From: QHWT01 sp963755695
GTDB taxonomy: Bacteria > Acidobacteriota > Vicinamibacteria > Vicinamibacterales > 2-12-FULL-66-21
DNA: 64,000 nucleotides
Reading direction: 5' to 3'
Assembly: GCA_963755695.1 (NCBI GenBank)
Contig: CAVWLB010000008.1
Location: 992,001 to 1,056,000 of the forward strand
Positions 38,232 through 48,802 of the stretch are shown here, piece by piece (the stretch's first letter is position 1; every line of letters starts with the position of its first letter). The translations under genes were made by a program, and so were the position numbers. The notes beneath the pieces are model-generated. The model made no database searches. It saw nothing but the letters and a program-made list of their open reading frames with translations, and had not been told where the DNA came from.

Positions 38232-38849
38232 CAGGTGACGATCGGTCTCGCTCTGCTGCTCTCGACGGGGATTGCGACAGGCGCGCGCGCGCAGAGCAAT
38301 GGAGAGGCAACGCCGGTTGAAGTGCGCGGTGGGTCTGCGAGCTTCGACGTCGAGACGAACATGCCCGCGCTGAGCGTGCACGGGAAGTCGACCGCGCTCG
38401 AAGGGCGAGTGCGAGTCCGGAGCGGTCCTGAAGGGCCGCAGCTCGAACAGATCGAAGCCAAGCTCGCGGTGGAAACGCTGCAGACCGGACTCAAGCTGCG
38501 CGACGAACACATGCGCAAGTACATCTTCACCACCAGCGATGGACAGGTACCCGACGTCCGCTTCGTGGCGGACAAGGCCACCTGCGCGAAAGCCTCCGGC
38601 AAGGAAAGCACTTGTAAAGTCGCGGGGGATCTCGTCATCCGCGGAACCGCACGACCGTTCACGATCGCGCTGAAGGTGACGGAGGACAAGGGCTCGTACC
38701 ATGCGTCAGGCGACAGCGTCGTGAAGTTGAGCAGCTACGGCATCGAGAAGCCGTCGCAACTCGGGGTCCACACTGAGGACGACGTCAAGTTGCGGCTCGA
38801 TTTCACTGCCCGACCGGCGCTGGTGGCCACGACCGGAGCGACGAAATGA
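38211..38849 (+). CDS. YceI-family periplasmic protein
   Basis: 212 residues. A signal peptide (ITIGLALLLSTGIATGARAQ-like) precedes a YceI lipocalin-like beta-barrel: SASFDVETNMPALSVHGKSTALEG, VETLQTGLKLRDEHMRKYIFTTSDGQVPDVRF, KVAGDLVIRGTARPFTIALKV, SSYGIEKPSQLGVHTEDDVKLRLDF. Family members bind polyprenyl chains or similar lipids. ATG 38211 has GGAGGA five bases upstream. Four bases of overlap (ATGA) link it to the heme-motif barrel gene. Its 5' region is the second copy of the direct repeat. Confidence 0.87.
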   Translation: MGSMCQKQVTIGLALLLSTGIATGARAQSNGEATPVEVRGGSASFDVETNMPALSVHGKSTALEGRVRVRSGPEGPQLEQIEAKLAVETLQTGLKLRDEHMRKYIFTTSDGQVPDVRFVADKATCAKASGKESTCKVAGDLVIRGTARPFTIALKVTEDKGSYHASGDSVVKLSSYGIEKPSQLGVHTEDDVKLRLDFTARPALVATTGATK

Positions 38850-39982
38850 TTCGGATCGCCACACCGATTCGTCTCGCGATTCTCGTCCTGCTCGCGCTCG
38901 CTCCGGCGGGGACAGCATCCGCGCTTCCGACCATGATCCGGATCGGTTACCCGGGCTGTGCCAGCTGCCACTATTCGCCGCAGGGCGGCGGGCCGCTCAA
39001 CCCCTACGGGAAGGGCATCGATCAAGCGCAAAGTCTGCGCGGTGGCGAATACCAGGCGGCGGTCGACGAGCACCGCCGGCTGGCACACGACCTTCGGGTG
39101 GTGCTGCAGGACACGACCACCTGGGTCGACAATCAGGCGAAGCCCAACGGCTTCCGGCCTCGGTTGATGTATCGCAACGTCACCCAACTGTCGAAGTCGT
39201 TCCGCGTGTCGGGGATGGCGACGCTCGAGGGTGACAGCGTGCTGCGGCCGGTGCGCAGCTACGATCCGCCGACCCGCGACGCCACGCTGTTCGTCAACAC
39301 CGCGCTCGTGCACTTCCGTCCCCGAGAGACGCTCGAATTCGCGGCCGGCCGCGATCAGCTGCCGAGCGGCATCAACGTCCCGGACCTTGGCGCCTACATC
39401 AAGTCGCGCAATCGTCTCGGCTACTACGACTCGCCAACGCAGCTGAAGATGTACTGGTGGGGTAAGCGTCATCAGGTCACGCCATTCATCTACGGTCCCG
39501 GCGGCAATGAGGCGTCGGGCGAATATGAAAAGGGCGCCGGCACGCTCGCCGAATTCGATGTGCTCGGGAACCAGCGCACGGTGGTCGGTACCACCTACTT
39601 GAACGGCACGGCACGGAACGGCGATCGGCGGATGCTGGGGGGTTACGCGCGACTGGGCTTCGGCAAGTGGGGGATTCTCGCCGAACACGACGTGACCGAC
39701 CGCACACGAATGGCGCCCTTGCGCACCTCATTCCGGCAGAACGCAAGCTACGCGCAGATCTTCTGGGCCGCGTGGGACTGGCTGGTGTTTGCTGGCACTG
39801 GTGAGCGGCTGCGCGTCGAGCAACCGTTCGCGCAGCGACTCAATGCCGCCCGGATCGACGTATCCGCCCGGCTCGCAAGCCAGGCGACGATTGTCCTGAG
39901 CACCAGGTTCGAACGGAACCTGATGACGGGCCAGTTGTCCAAGGCGGTGATGGTTCAGACGGCCTTCAAGACCGTGCAATAG
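38846..39982 (+). CDS. Outer-membrane-type protein with one N-terminal c-heme motif
   Basis: 378 residues, intact. A signal peptide (LAILVLLALAPAGTASA) is followed at once by CASCHYSPQGGGPLNPYG, a CxxCH heme motif in a context (GGG..LNxYG) seen in proteins that join a monoheme head to a membrane barrel. The rest alternates polar and hydrophobic residues with many aromatic strand ends (ATLFVNTALVHFRPRETLEFAAGRDQLPSGI, GTTYLNGTARNGDRRMLGGYARLGFGKWGILAEHDV), consistent with a beta-barrel. It may move electrons or exchange redox equivalents at the outer membrane (inference). Translation is coupled to YceI; a strong terminator follows. Confidence 0.7.
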   Translation: MIRIATPIRLAILVLLALAPAGTASALPTMIRIGYPGCASCHYSPQGGGPLNPYGKGIDQAQSLRGGEYQAAVDEHRRLAHDLRVVLQDTTTWVDNQAKPNGFRPRLMYRNVTQLSKSFRVSGMATLEGDSVLRPVRSYDPPTRDATLFVNTALVHFRPRETLEFAAGRDQLPSGINVPDLGAYIKSRNRLGYYDSPTQLKMYWWGKRHQVTPFIYGPGGNEASGEYEKGAGTLAEFDVLGNQRTVVGTTYLNGTARNGDRRMLGGYARLGFGKWGILAEHDVTDRTRMAPLRTSFRQNASYAQIFWAAWDWLVFAGTGERLRVEQPFAQRLNAARIDVSARLASQATIVLSTRFERNLMTGQLSKAVMVQTAFKTVQ

Positions 39983-39991
39983 CCTCGAAAA

Positions 39992-40028
39992 AAGATCGCG
40001 CCTTCTCCGGTTAAGGCGGCGCGATCTT
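39992..40028 (+). terminator. Bidirectional-looking intrinsic terminator
   Basis: AAGATCGCGCC and GGCGCGATCTT form a perfect 11-bp stem around a 15-base loop. An A-run precedes it and TTCCTCC follows. It lies 10 bases after the stop of the heme-motif barrel gene. Confidence 0.75.
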
Positions 40029-40065
40029 CCTCCTTCCCGCGGTCCTTCTTCGCGAGCAAGCAGAT

Positions 40066-40174
40066 AGCACCTAGCACCCGAGCGCACCTAGCACGGAGCC
40101 CCTAGCACGGGCACCTAGCACGGGGCACCTGAGCGCACCTAGCACAGGGCACGTAGCACCTTGCACATAGCACC
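40066..40174. repeat. Heptamer repeat array, unit about GCACCTA
   Basis: About 15 imperfect copies of a 7-base unit (GCACCTA, GCACGGA, GCACGGG, GCACAGG, GCACGTA, GCACATA) in one direction, filling most of the gap between the terminator and the DUF305 gene. The 7-base phase is the same as in five other arrays in this window with different unit sequences. Confidence 0.8.
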
Positions 40175-40239
40175 GACAGCGTAGAAACCCCACCCTTGAC
40201 AGAACGCGCGGCGGCCAGTCACAGTTATCGATTGAACTC

Positions 40240-40902
40240 GTGACGATCAGGCCATTTGTCCAGCGAATTGCCCTTGCCCTCCTGCCGCTGATTGTGGGCA
40301 CCGGCTGCCGCACTTCATCTACTGCCAGCGGACCCTCGGCTCCGATCATCCAGCCCGGTGCGCCAGGAGAATCGAGCCACGTGCTCTCCTCCGAGAAGGT
40401 GGAGGACTTGCCGCGGCCCGGTTTTACCGAGGCCGACGTGAGGTTCATGCAGGGCATGATCGGCCATCATGCGCAGGCGATTGAAATGACCGACCTGCTC
40501 CGCACCCGGACCAACAGCGAGGAGATGCGAAAACTTGGCCTCCGCATCGAAGTGTCGCAGGCCGACGAAATCAAGATGATGCAGCATTGGCTTCAGGCGC
40601 GCGGCCAGGAGGTTCCCGGCCCGCACGCGATGCACATGCATGGCGCCACGCTGATGCCAGGCATGCTGACCCCGGAGGAAATGAGCCGTCTGGCCGAGGC
40701 GAAGGGCCCCGACTTCGATCGGCTGTTTCTCGAGGGGATGATCAAGCACCATGGTGGGGCGCTGACGATGGTGCATGACCTGTTTTCCACGGCAGGCGCG
40801 GGACAGGAGTCTGAGATTTTCGGGTTTGCGTCAGACGTTGACGCCGATCAGCGCATGGAGATCGATCGCATGGATGCCATGCTCAAGGAGCTTCAGAAAT
40901 GA
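40240..40902 (+). CDS. DUF305 lipoprotein
   Basis: 220 residues. The lipoprotein signal ends at LIVGTGC (cysteine ~23). The DUF305 ferritin-like four-helix fold follows, in two halves with paired histidine/methionine motifs: DVRFMQGMIGHHAQAIEMTDLL and FDRLFLEGMIKHHGGALTMVHDLF, plus a Met/His-rich link (HAMHMHGATLMPGMLTPEEM). Some DUF305 proteins bind copper in the periplasm, and the residues here would suit that; it is not proven. Start GTG 40240. The stop overlaps the next gene's ATG (ATGA). Confidence 0.82.
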   Translation: MTIRPFVQRIALALLPLIVGTGCRTSSTASGPSAPIIQPGAPGESSHVLSSEKVEDLPRPGFTEADVRFMQGMIGHHAQAIEMTDLLRTRTNSEEMRKLGLRIEVSQADEIKMMQHWLQARGQEVPGPHAMHMHGATLMPGMLTPEEMSRLAEAKGPDFDRLFLEGMIKHHGGALTMVHDLFSTAGAGQESEIFGFASDVDADQRMEIDRMDAMLKELQK

Positions 40903-42804
40903 TACGGGTTGCCCGCAGGGTTGTGTGTCTCTCCGCCGTGGTGCTCACGCTGGTGGTTGCCGGACGTGCGCAGGATCAGTCAGCATCGCCCGGCCGATCC
41001 GCGCGTCGGGCTGAAGGCAGGTTTTCACGATGCCGGCGTTGCCGCCCGCAACCTGGAACTGGTCGCCAGCATGCCGAAGCCAAAAGGCTTTTTCGATCCG
41101 GCGCAGCCCGCGGGTCCGCCGACCGGGCCGGAACGTAAGTTCACACCCGAGGAAATGGCCGCCGCCGACCAGGGCCGTGAGCTGCCGCCCAACCCGAATG
41201 ACAAATCGGCAACTGCGACTGGAGGAGCCAGGAATCCGAACGGCCTGGGCTACGCCAACTCCGATCTCGCCTTCCAGCGTGCGGATCTCTTCATCGGCAA
41301 TTTCAACGGATTCAATACCTACGACATCGAGACGCCGAAGAAGCCGCGGCTGCTGACATCGGTCGTGTGCCCCGGCGGACAAGGGGACATGTCGATCCAC
41401 GGCAATCTGCTGTTCATGTCCGTCGAGCAGACGCGCGGCCGCATCGACTGCGGTACCCAAGGGATCACCGACACCGTCAGCAAGGAACGATTCCGCGGCG
41501 TGCGCATCTTCGACATCAGCGACATCACCAAGCCGAAGCAGCTGGCGGCGGTGCAGACGTGCCGCGGATCGCACACTCACACGCTGGTCACGGATCCCAA
41601 CGACAAGGCGAACATCTACGTCTACGGATCCGGTACGAGCAGCGTGCGCTCCGGTGACGAGCTCGAAGGCTGTTCGTCAAAGGATCCCAGAGAGGATCCG
41701 GACACCGCGCTCTTCAGCATCGACGTGATTCAGGTGCCGCTCGCCGCTCCCGAAAAGGCCCACATCGTCAATCGGCCACGGATTTTTGCCGACCCCACGA
41801 GCGGCGAGATCGCCGGGCTCGAGAAGGGGGGCGATCGAGGTCCCGGCACGCAGCGTGCGCGGGTGACCAACCAGTGTCACGACATTACGGTGTTCCCGGA
41901 AATCGGCCTTGCCGCGGGTGCGTGTTCCGGAAACGGCATCCTGCTGGACATTTCTGATCCGGTTCACCCGGTCCGTCTGGATCAGGTCTCCGACAAGAAC
42001 TTCGCGTACTGGCACTCGGCGACGTTCAACAACGACGGTACGAAGGTGATCTTCACGGACGAGTGGGGCGGCGGCACACGTCCGCGCTGCCGGGCCACGG
42101 ATCTCCCGAACTGGGGCGCCGACGCCATCTTCGACATCGTCGACCACAAGCTGCAGTTCCGGTCCTATTTCAAGATGCCGGCGGCGCAGACCGACCAGGA
42201 GAATTGCGTCGCCCATAACGGCTCGATCATTCCGGTGCCGGGACGCGACATCATGGTCCAGGGCTGGTATCAAGGCGGAGTGTCGGTGTTTGATTTCACC
42301 GACTCGGCCAAGCCGGTCGAGATCGCGTTCTTCGATCGTGGTCCGATCGACGCGAATCAATTGATCACCGGCGGCTACTGGTCGGCGTACTGGTATAACG
42401 GCCGGATTTACGGGTCGGAGATTGCCCGCGGCATCGACGTGTTCAAGTTGCTGCCCAGCGACCATCTGACGCAGAACGAGATCGATGCCGCCAGCCTGGT
42501 GCGCCTCGACGAGCTCAACGTCCAGGAGCAGCAGCGCGTCAGCTGGCCCGCCAACGTCATCGTCGCGCGCGCCTATCTCGATCAACTCACCCGCAGCCAC
42601 AGCATCGAACCGGCGCGGGCGGCCACGCTCAAGACCGCGCTCGATCACGCCAATGGCGACCACCCGTCCCGCGCGGCGCTCGATCAGCTCGATTCCCTTG
42701 CCGCGCAACTCGAACAGGACGCGCGCGAGGCCAGCGGAGTCGACGCGGCCCGTCTCCACGGGCTGGCCTCGACGCTGAAGGCGCGGGCGGCAAAAGGGAA
42801 GTAG
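40899..42804 (+). CDS. Secreted LVIVD-repeat beta-propeller-like protein (one frameshift)
   Basis: About 635 residues. The signal peptide is read from ATG 40899 (VVCLSAVVLTLVVAGRAQ); a single-base shift near 40990 then moves to the main frame (PADPRVGLKAGFHDAGVAARNLELVA). Repeats of LVIVD type (NGFNTYDIETPKKPRLL, GVRIFDISDITKPKQLAAVQTC, NGILLDISDPVHPVRLDQV, VSVFDFTDSAKPVEIAFF) indicate a surface propeller. Conserved cysteines and histidines (TCRGSHTHTLV, NQCHDITVFPE) are notable. The C-terminal ~90 residues are helical (DQLTRSHSIEPARAATLKTALDHA). It is coupled by ATGA to the DUF305 lipoprotein, a pair I have seen named together in related genomes. Function unknown. Confidence 0.78.
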
Positions 42805-43003
42805 CGAAGCGAGGGGCGAGGGGCGAGGGGCGAGGGGCGAGAAGCAAAACCGCGACCCGCAAACCTCAAACTCCGAATCGCAAACTCCGAATGGCGAACC
42901 GCGAACTGCGTATTGCAAACCGAGAACCACACCGCGCCACTCGCTCCTCGCTTCTCGCTGCGCGCGCCCCTCGCCACTCGCCGCGCGCTTCTCGCTGCTA
43001 TAT
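42805..43003. repeat. Heptamer repeat arrays with inverted partner
   Basis: Three successive 7-base-phased blocks follow the LVIVD stop: GAGGGGC-type units (~42808-42841), GCAAACT/CCGAATC/GCGAACC-type units (~42855-42928), then the reverse-strand type GCTCCTC/GCTTCTC/CTCGCCA units (~42937-42998), which can pair with the first block. Confidence 0.75.
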
Positions 43004-43321
43004 CTTTCGTGCCTGGCACGAACCGGGAATATCGCTCCTCATCGAGCCAACATCTCTGATGCGGCGTCGCCGCTCAATCGTTGCAATTGCTGATCGATCG
43101 CGGCACGTGACGACATCAGATCGCGTTCATCAGAAGTTCATAGAACCGCGCCTACGGAGCCTTTAGGCTCCGCACCCTCCGATTTCGCTCGCCTCCGTCC
43201 CGCAACTGTCGGCCAGTTTCATCGCGATTTGTGGCCTGCGACTTGCTCAGCCGCGAGCCCACCGGCAGCGCTCGTCGACCTACTCGGACCCTGTTCCGGT
43301 AATCACCTTCGGAGAGGAGAC
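43004..43321. other. Intergenic region with two palindromes, no gene
   Basis: TTCGTGCC-T-GGCACGAA (43006-43022) is a perfect 8-bp inverted repeat. CGGAGCCT-TT-AGGCTCCG (43155-43172), with CCTAC before and CACCC after, belongs to hairpin family A. Otherwise only the ribosome site GGAGAGGAG before 43322 can be named; no promoter is clear. Confidence 0.5.
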
Positions 43322-43816
43322 ATGCGGAGTACCTCATACCTAATCCCCGCGAGAGGTGCGGTCGGATGGCGGCGCGTGATCAACGCGCTCGCGATCTTCG
43401 CCTGCACCGTGCTTGTCGTGTTCGCAGCTGCGAGCACAGCACGCGCGGCGGTGACCGTCGGTCACCTCGCGCCTTCCGCGATCTCGATCAGCGATCCGAT
43501 GGCACCTGCCACGGACGTGAACGTTGCGGCGATCAGCGCCGCGAGCGGTGAACCCACCGCGAGATCGATTCCCCTTCAACCCTCACTGCACGGCGTCGAC
43601 GCCGCGTGCCCGTTCGAGCCGGATCTCTGGCTCGACGACGATGATGACGATGACGACGACGAGGCCACTCGTCACCTCGCATCACATCGATCCGCACTGA
43701 GTGTCGAAGAAGCCCTCGGCCTGCGGCGTCCGTCGCGCTCGCTCGGGGGATCGGTCGCACCGGACGGAAGCCTGCTCGTCAACCTGCTCTTAAGCGAGTC
43801 AGTCAGGAGGATGTGA
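43322..43816 (+). CDS. Small secreted Asp-rich protein, peroxidase unit 1
   Basis: 164 residues. A hydrophobic signal/anchor (VINALAIFACTVLVVFAAASTARA) is followed by a low-complexity region and a run of nine aspartates (LWLDDDDDDDDDEA) that should bind calcium or other cations, then a basic, Leu-rich tail (LGLRRPSRSLGG). No family recognised. The start has GGAGAGGAG just upstream. Its TGA overlaps the peroxidase ATG (TGATG) and its last codons contain the peroxidase ribosome site (CAGGAGG), so expression of the two is coupled. Acidic proteins with Asp runs also precede peroxidase units 2, 3 and 4, although this one is not clearly their homologue outside the Asp run. Confidence 0.65.
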   Translation: MRSTSYLIPARGAVGWRRVINALAIFACTVLVVFAAASTARAAVTVGHLAPSAISISDPMAPATDVNVAAISAASGEPTARSIPLQPSLHGVDAACPFEPDLWLDDDDDDDDDEATRHLASHRSALSVEEALGLRRPSRSLGGSVAPDGSLLVNLLLSESVRRM

Positions 43817-46800
43817 TGATGCACGTCACCAGTCACCGCAAGAACGCACCGCCTACCATACGAACTTTCCGATCAATCCAACCGTTTACCTGCCGTCGCA
43901 CTCGTTCGGCCAAGCGCTGGGCGATCGTGACGATGATCGCCATGGTCCTCGCGACCAACGGCGGTCAGCTCGTGCCCGCCGTCAAGGCGCAAGCTCCGCC
44001 ATCCGCGGTTGGCTTCGTCCTCGATCGCGGCGACATCAGGTTCATCTTTCGCCAGATCCAGATCGCCGAGGCGCACGCGGCTGGCGGGCAACTCCTGGGG
44101 ACCGGACCCAACCAGGTCCCTGAGCTGCGCGTGCCGCTCGGCCTTCGCACCGTCGACGGTTCGTTCAACCACCTCGAGCCCGGGAAGACCGGCTTCGGGG
44201 CCTCGGATCGACTGTTCCCGCGACTGGCCAGGCCTGTCTTCCGGCCGGCCGAGCAGGGCACGACTTACCAGCAGACGAACGGGACGGTCTTCGACTCGCA
44301 ACCCCGGATCATCAGCAACCTGATCGTCGATCAGACGGCCGCCAACCTGCCGCCGTCGAAGCCGCCGGGTTTGGTGCCGTTCCTGGGCCGTCCGGCGCGT
44401 TCTTCATCCCGAACGTTGCGCCCGACGTCGGCCTGTCGGCGCCGTTCAACTCGATGTTCACGTTCTTCGGCCAGTTCTTCGATCACGGCCTCGACTTGGT
44501 GAACAAGGGGGGCAGCGGCACGGTGGTCGTCCCGCTGCAGCCGGACGATCCGCTGTTCGTGCAGGGCAGCCCGACCAACTTCATGATCCTCACCCGCGCG
44601 ACGATGCAGCCTGGTCCGGACCAGGTCCTCGGCACCGCGGACGACATCCATGAAGCGAACAACCAGACGACCCCGTTCGTCGATCAGAACCAGACCTACA
44701 CGTCGCACCCGTCGCACCAGGTGTTCCTGCGCGAGTACGAGATGCGGATCGAGCCCGTCGACAGCCGCTGAGCCCGACCGGGCGGATGATCGACGGCGGC
44801 GGCGCGATGAGCGGTGTGCCGGTCAAGAACATCGGCAACTGGGGCGAGGTCAAGGCTCAGGCCGCGGCGCTGCTCGGCATCCGGCTCGTGGACAGCGACG
44901 TCTTCAACGTCCCGCTCATCGCTGACCGACCCCTACGGCCACTTCCTGCGCGGACCGAACGGGTTCCCGCATGATCGATGCATGCAGAACGGCACGGCTC
45001 GTGGAGGGCAACCCGGCGGCGGCCGATCCCCACGGCGGGCGCGCGCCGGACCGATCACGGGTTCCTCGACGACATCGCGCACAACGCCGTTCCTGCCGCC
45101 CGGTCTCGCCCCTGACGGCGACCAGGCCCCGATCGACCCGATCGACGCTGCCACGCCCGACGGGCACGTACGACGACGAGCTGCTCGCCGCGCACTTCGT
45201 CACCGGTGACGGCCGCGGCAACGAGAACATCGCGCTGACCGCCGTCCACACCGTGTTCCACGCCGAGCACAACCGTGCTGCGCGACCACATCGACGGCGC
45301 TGATTCAACACGACCGGCTTCCTGACCGCCGCCGAAGTCGACCGCCTGGGAGGCGCAGGCCGCCCAGCCGCCGGCTGGCTCTGGCTGGGGCTACGGCGAG
45401 CGCCTGTTCCAGGCCGCGCGCTTCGTCACCGAGATGCAGTACCAGCACCTGGTGTTCGAGGAGTTCGCCCGCAAGCTGGTGCCGTCGATCAACCCGTTCA
45501 TCGGTGACGGCATCAACTTCATCAACGACATCAACCCCGCGATCACCGCCGAGTTCGCGCACCAGGTCTATCGCCTCGGCCACTCGATGCTGACCGAAAC
45601 GATCGCGCGCACGAACCAGAACGGGTACGATCAACGACATCCCGCTGCTCGACGGGTTCCTCAACCCGCTGGAGTTCAACGACGGCGGGCCGGCTGGACC
45701 GCTCACCGCGGCACAGGCGGCCGGCGCGATCTTCCAGGGCGGCACGCGGCAGGTCGGCAACGAGATCGACGAGTTCGTGACCGAAGCTGTGCGCAACCGC
45801 CTGCTCGGCCTGCCGCTGGACCTCGCCGGTGCTCAACCTCGCGCGCGGCCGCAGCGAGGGCGTGCCGCCTCTCAACGAATCGTCGGCAGCATACTTCGGA
45901 CCAACCCACAGCTGCAGTTCCAGCCGCCGCCAGCGGCGACCCGGCGATTGCTGCCGTACGCGAACTGGATCGACTTCGAGTTCGCGCTCAAGCACCGGGA
46001 GTCGCTGGTCAACTTCATCGCGGCCTACGGCATCGCACCCGACGCTGCGCTGGCCAGCCCCTGAATATCGCCAGCAACATGGCGCAACAGCGCGCAAGCG
46101 GCGCAGCTGCCTGATCGACGACGCCGACTTCATGTTCGCGGACGGCGCGTCAGACCGGCGTGGAGCGCATCGACCTCTGGATCGGCGGCCTCGCGGAGAA
46201 GATTGCGCCGTTCGGTCGGCCTGCTGGGGACGACCTTCAACTACATCTTCGAGACTCAGCTCGAGAACCTGCAGAACGCCGACCGCTTCTACTACCTCGA
46301 GCGTCTCGACGGTCTGAACCTGCTGTCGCAGCTCGAAGGCAACTCGTTCGCCGAGCTGATCGCGCGCAACACGACCCTCAGCGGGGCGTCGGCCGACGTG
46401 TTCGCGCGGCCGGATCTCGTGTTCAATCTGCGATGCCCTGTCGGGTCCGGGACGCCCACGACGATCACGGACGATCCCTCCACGGCGGGCATCAACGAGG
46501 CGGCGATGCCCGATCTCAGGCTGACTGCCGATGGCACGCTCCGCTATTCAGGCCCGCAGCACGTCGATCTGGAACGGCAGCGACGCGTCGGCTGATCGCG
46601 TCGTTCTCGAGCGAAGGCGACGACACGCTGCGCGGCGACGGCGGCAACGACGTCATGGAAGGCGGCGCCGGCAACGACAACTTCATCGGCGGCGACGGTG
46701 ACGACATCCTCACCGACACCTTCGGCGACGACGTGATCAAGGGCGGCCGCGGCAACGACGCGATCAGCGGCGGCTCCGGTCCGTTCGACCTGCTCCAGGG

Positions 46801-48754
46801 CAACGAAGGCAACGACTTCATCGTCGCCGGCAACGATTTGTCGGAAGTCTTCGGCGGCCCGGGCAACGACATCATCTACATGGGCGCGGGCCTGAGCGAG
46901 TCGATCGGCGGCGCAGGCGACGACTGGATGGAGGGCACCGAATCGCCCGCCAGCATCGCCATCGGCGACGACAACAACCAGTTCCAGAACGATCCGAACG
47001 GCGGACACGACGTCGGCTCGCCGGCCCGCGGCGACATGGACTTCGACATCGGAGGGCGGCGACGACATCATGGTCGGCAACGTCATCCCGACCCATCGCT
47101 TCGAAGGCATGCTGGGCTTCGACTGGGTCACCTACCGCGGTGAAGCGAGGGCGGTCGACGCCGACATGCTGATCACCGGCGCGATTGCGGTCAATGCGCC
47201 GCTCAACGAGAATCCGCGACCGCTACGACCTCATCGAAGGTCTGTCGGGAACGAACTTCAACGACCTGCTGCGCGGCGACAATCGCGTCGAGGCCGACCT
47301 GCGTGACGACGGGCTGACCGGCGTGGCCAACGGGCACGTCCTGACCGCGGCCGGCATCGCGCGGATCGCCGGGCCTCGGCCGGCGCATCCTCCCGGCGGG
47401 CGCGACCGAGTTCGCGGGCGGCAACATCATCCTCGGCGGCCCCGGCAGCGACCTCATCGAGGGCCGCGGCGGCGACGACATCCTCGATGGCGACCGCTGG
47501 CTCAACGTGCAGCTGCGCGCGCCGAACGTGGCGACGACCGACCCGAGCGATTTCGTGTTCGTGAACAGCCTGGACGCGCTGAAGACCGACGTGTTCGCGG
47601 GCCGGATCAATCCGGGCCAGATCACGATCGTCCGTAGCATCGTGACGCCAGCAACTGTTCCAGCGGCTGACTGCAACGTGACGCCAGCCTCGGCGCAGGT
47701 CAACTGCGATACGGCGGCGTTCTCGGGTCCGATCGGCAACTACAGCTGGGTCGTGAACGCTGACGGATCGGTCACGGTTACGGACAACGTCGGGACCGAT
47801 GGCGTCGACACGCTAAGAAACATCGAGCGCCTGCGGTTCACGGACGTGGCTGTTCCGCCAGTGCCAACCGTGCCGGCGGTGGTCAACCTGACACAAGCCG
47901 CAGCGCTGTCAGCGATCACGACCGCAGGATTCACGTCTACGGTCACGAGTGCGAACAGCACGACGGTGGCTACCGGCTTCGTGATCAGTCAGACTCCAAC
48001 CGCGGGCAGCGTCGCAACAGCGGGCAGCAACGTCGCCATCGTGGTGTCGCTGGGCGCCCCGCCGCCGCCGGCCCCCGCCGGTCTGGTACTGGCGCTTGGG
48101 TTCAACGAAGCGTCCGGAACGACGGTCAACGACTCATCGCCGTCGCCGAAGAACGGCACGATCCGCGGCGCGGTGCGAGCTGCCGGCAAGTCCGGATTCG
48201 GCAATGCCTTGAGGTTCGACGGTGTCGACGACTGGGTCACGATCGCCGACACGACCGCCAGCAAGCTCGATCTGACCAACGGCATGACACTCGAGGCCTG
48301 GGTGAATCCGACCACCATGAGCGGGTGGGAAACCATCCTCATGAAGGAACGGGGCATCACGGGTGAAGGGCTCCTGTCGTACGCGTTGTATGCGCACGAC
48401 GGCGCGCCACTCGCAGGCGGCCAGGCGCGGCCGTCGGGCTACGTGCGCGTCAATCCCGTCGCCAGCACCACGGACACCGCGGTCCGCGGCACGGCGGCTC
48501 TCACGCTCAACACCTGGACGCACATCGCGGTGACCTACGATGGCGCGAATCTGCGGTTCTACGTCAACGGCGTGCTCCGCGGGACCGTCGCCCGCACGGG
48601 CAACATCGCGAGCAACAACGGGGCTATCCGGATCGGCGGCAACAACTCCTCGCTGCAGGAGTTCTTCCGTGGTCTGATCGACGACGTGCGCATCTACAAC
48701 CGCGCACTCACGGCGGCGCAGATCACGGCGGACATGAACGCGCCGATCCAGTAA
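43816..48754 (+). CDS. Giant exported animal-type heme peroxidase with RTX, PASTA and LamG modules, unit 1 (many frameshifts)
   Basis: About 1,645 residues spread over all three plus frames by roughly ten or more one-base shifts. Order: long basic signal peptide (IQPFTCRRTRSAKRWAIVTMIAMVL); animal-type heme peroxidase with distal histidine in FFGQFFDHGLDLVNKGG, the DGRGNENIALTAVHTVFHAE segment (catalytic arginine) and proximal histidine in FAHQVYRLGHSMLTE; RTX nonapeptides (GGNDVMEGGAGNDNFIGGDGDD); an LDGDRWLNVQLRAP linker; one PASTA domain (VPAVVNLTQAAALSAITTAGF); and a C-terminal LamG/concanavalin-like domain (DGVDDWVTIADTTASKLDLTNGMTLEAWVNP ... FRGLIDDVRIYNRAL). It should be a calcium-dependent extracellular or surface peroxidase making hypohalous acids or radicals. 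C-terminal architecture differs from units 2 and 3. Shifts are probably sequence errors, as 47.5-48.75 kb is clean. Confidence 0.8.
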
Positions 48755-48802
48755 ATGCAAGAACGCCGATTCCGGCCTTCGGTCGGGATCGGCGTCTATC
48801 AT

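Noticed and set aside
40066..43003. Possible CRISPR arrays
   Set aside because: The repeats are 7-base direct units without spacers, and there are no cas genes.
43006..43022. TTCGTGCCTGGCACGAA as a sigma-54 site (contains TGGCACG)
   Set aside because: The required downstream TTGC element is not at the right distance; it is a palindrome and better read as a repeat or operator.
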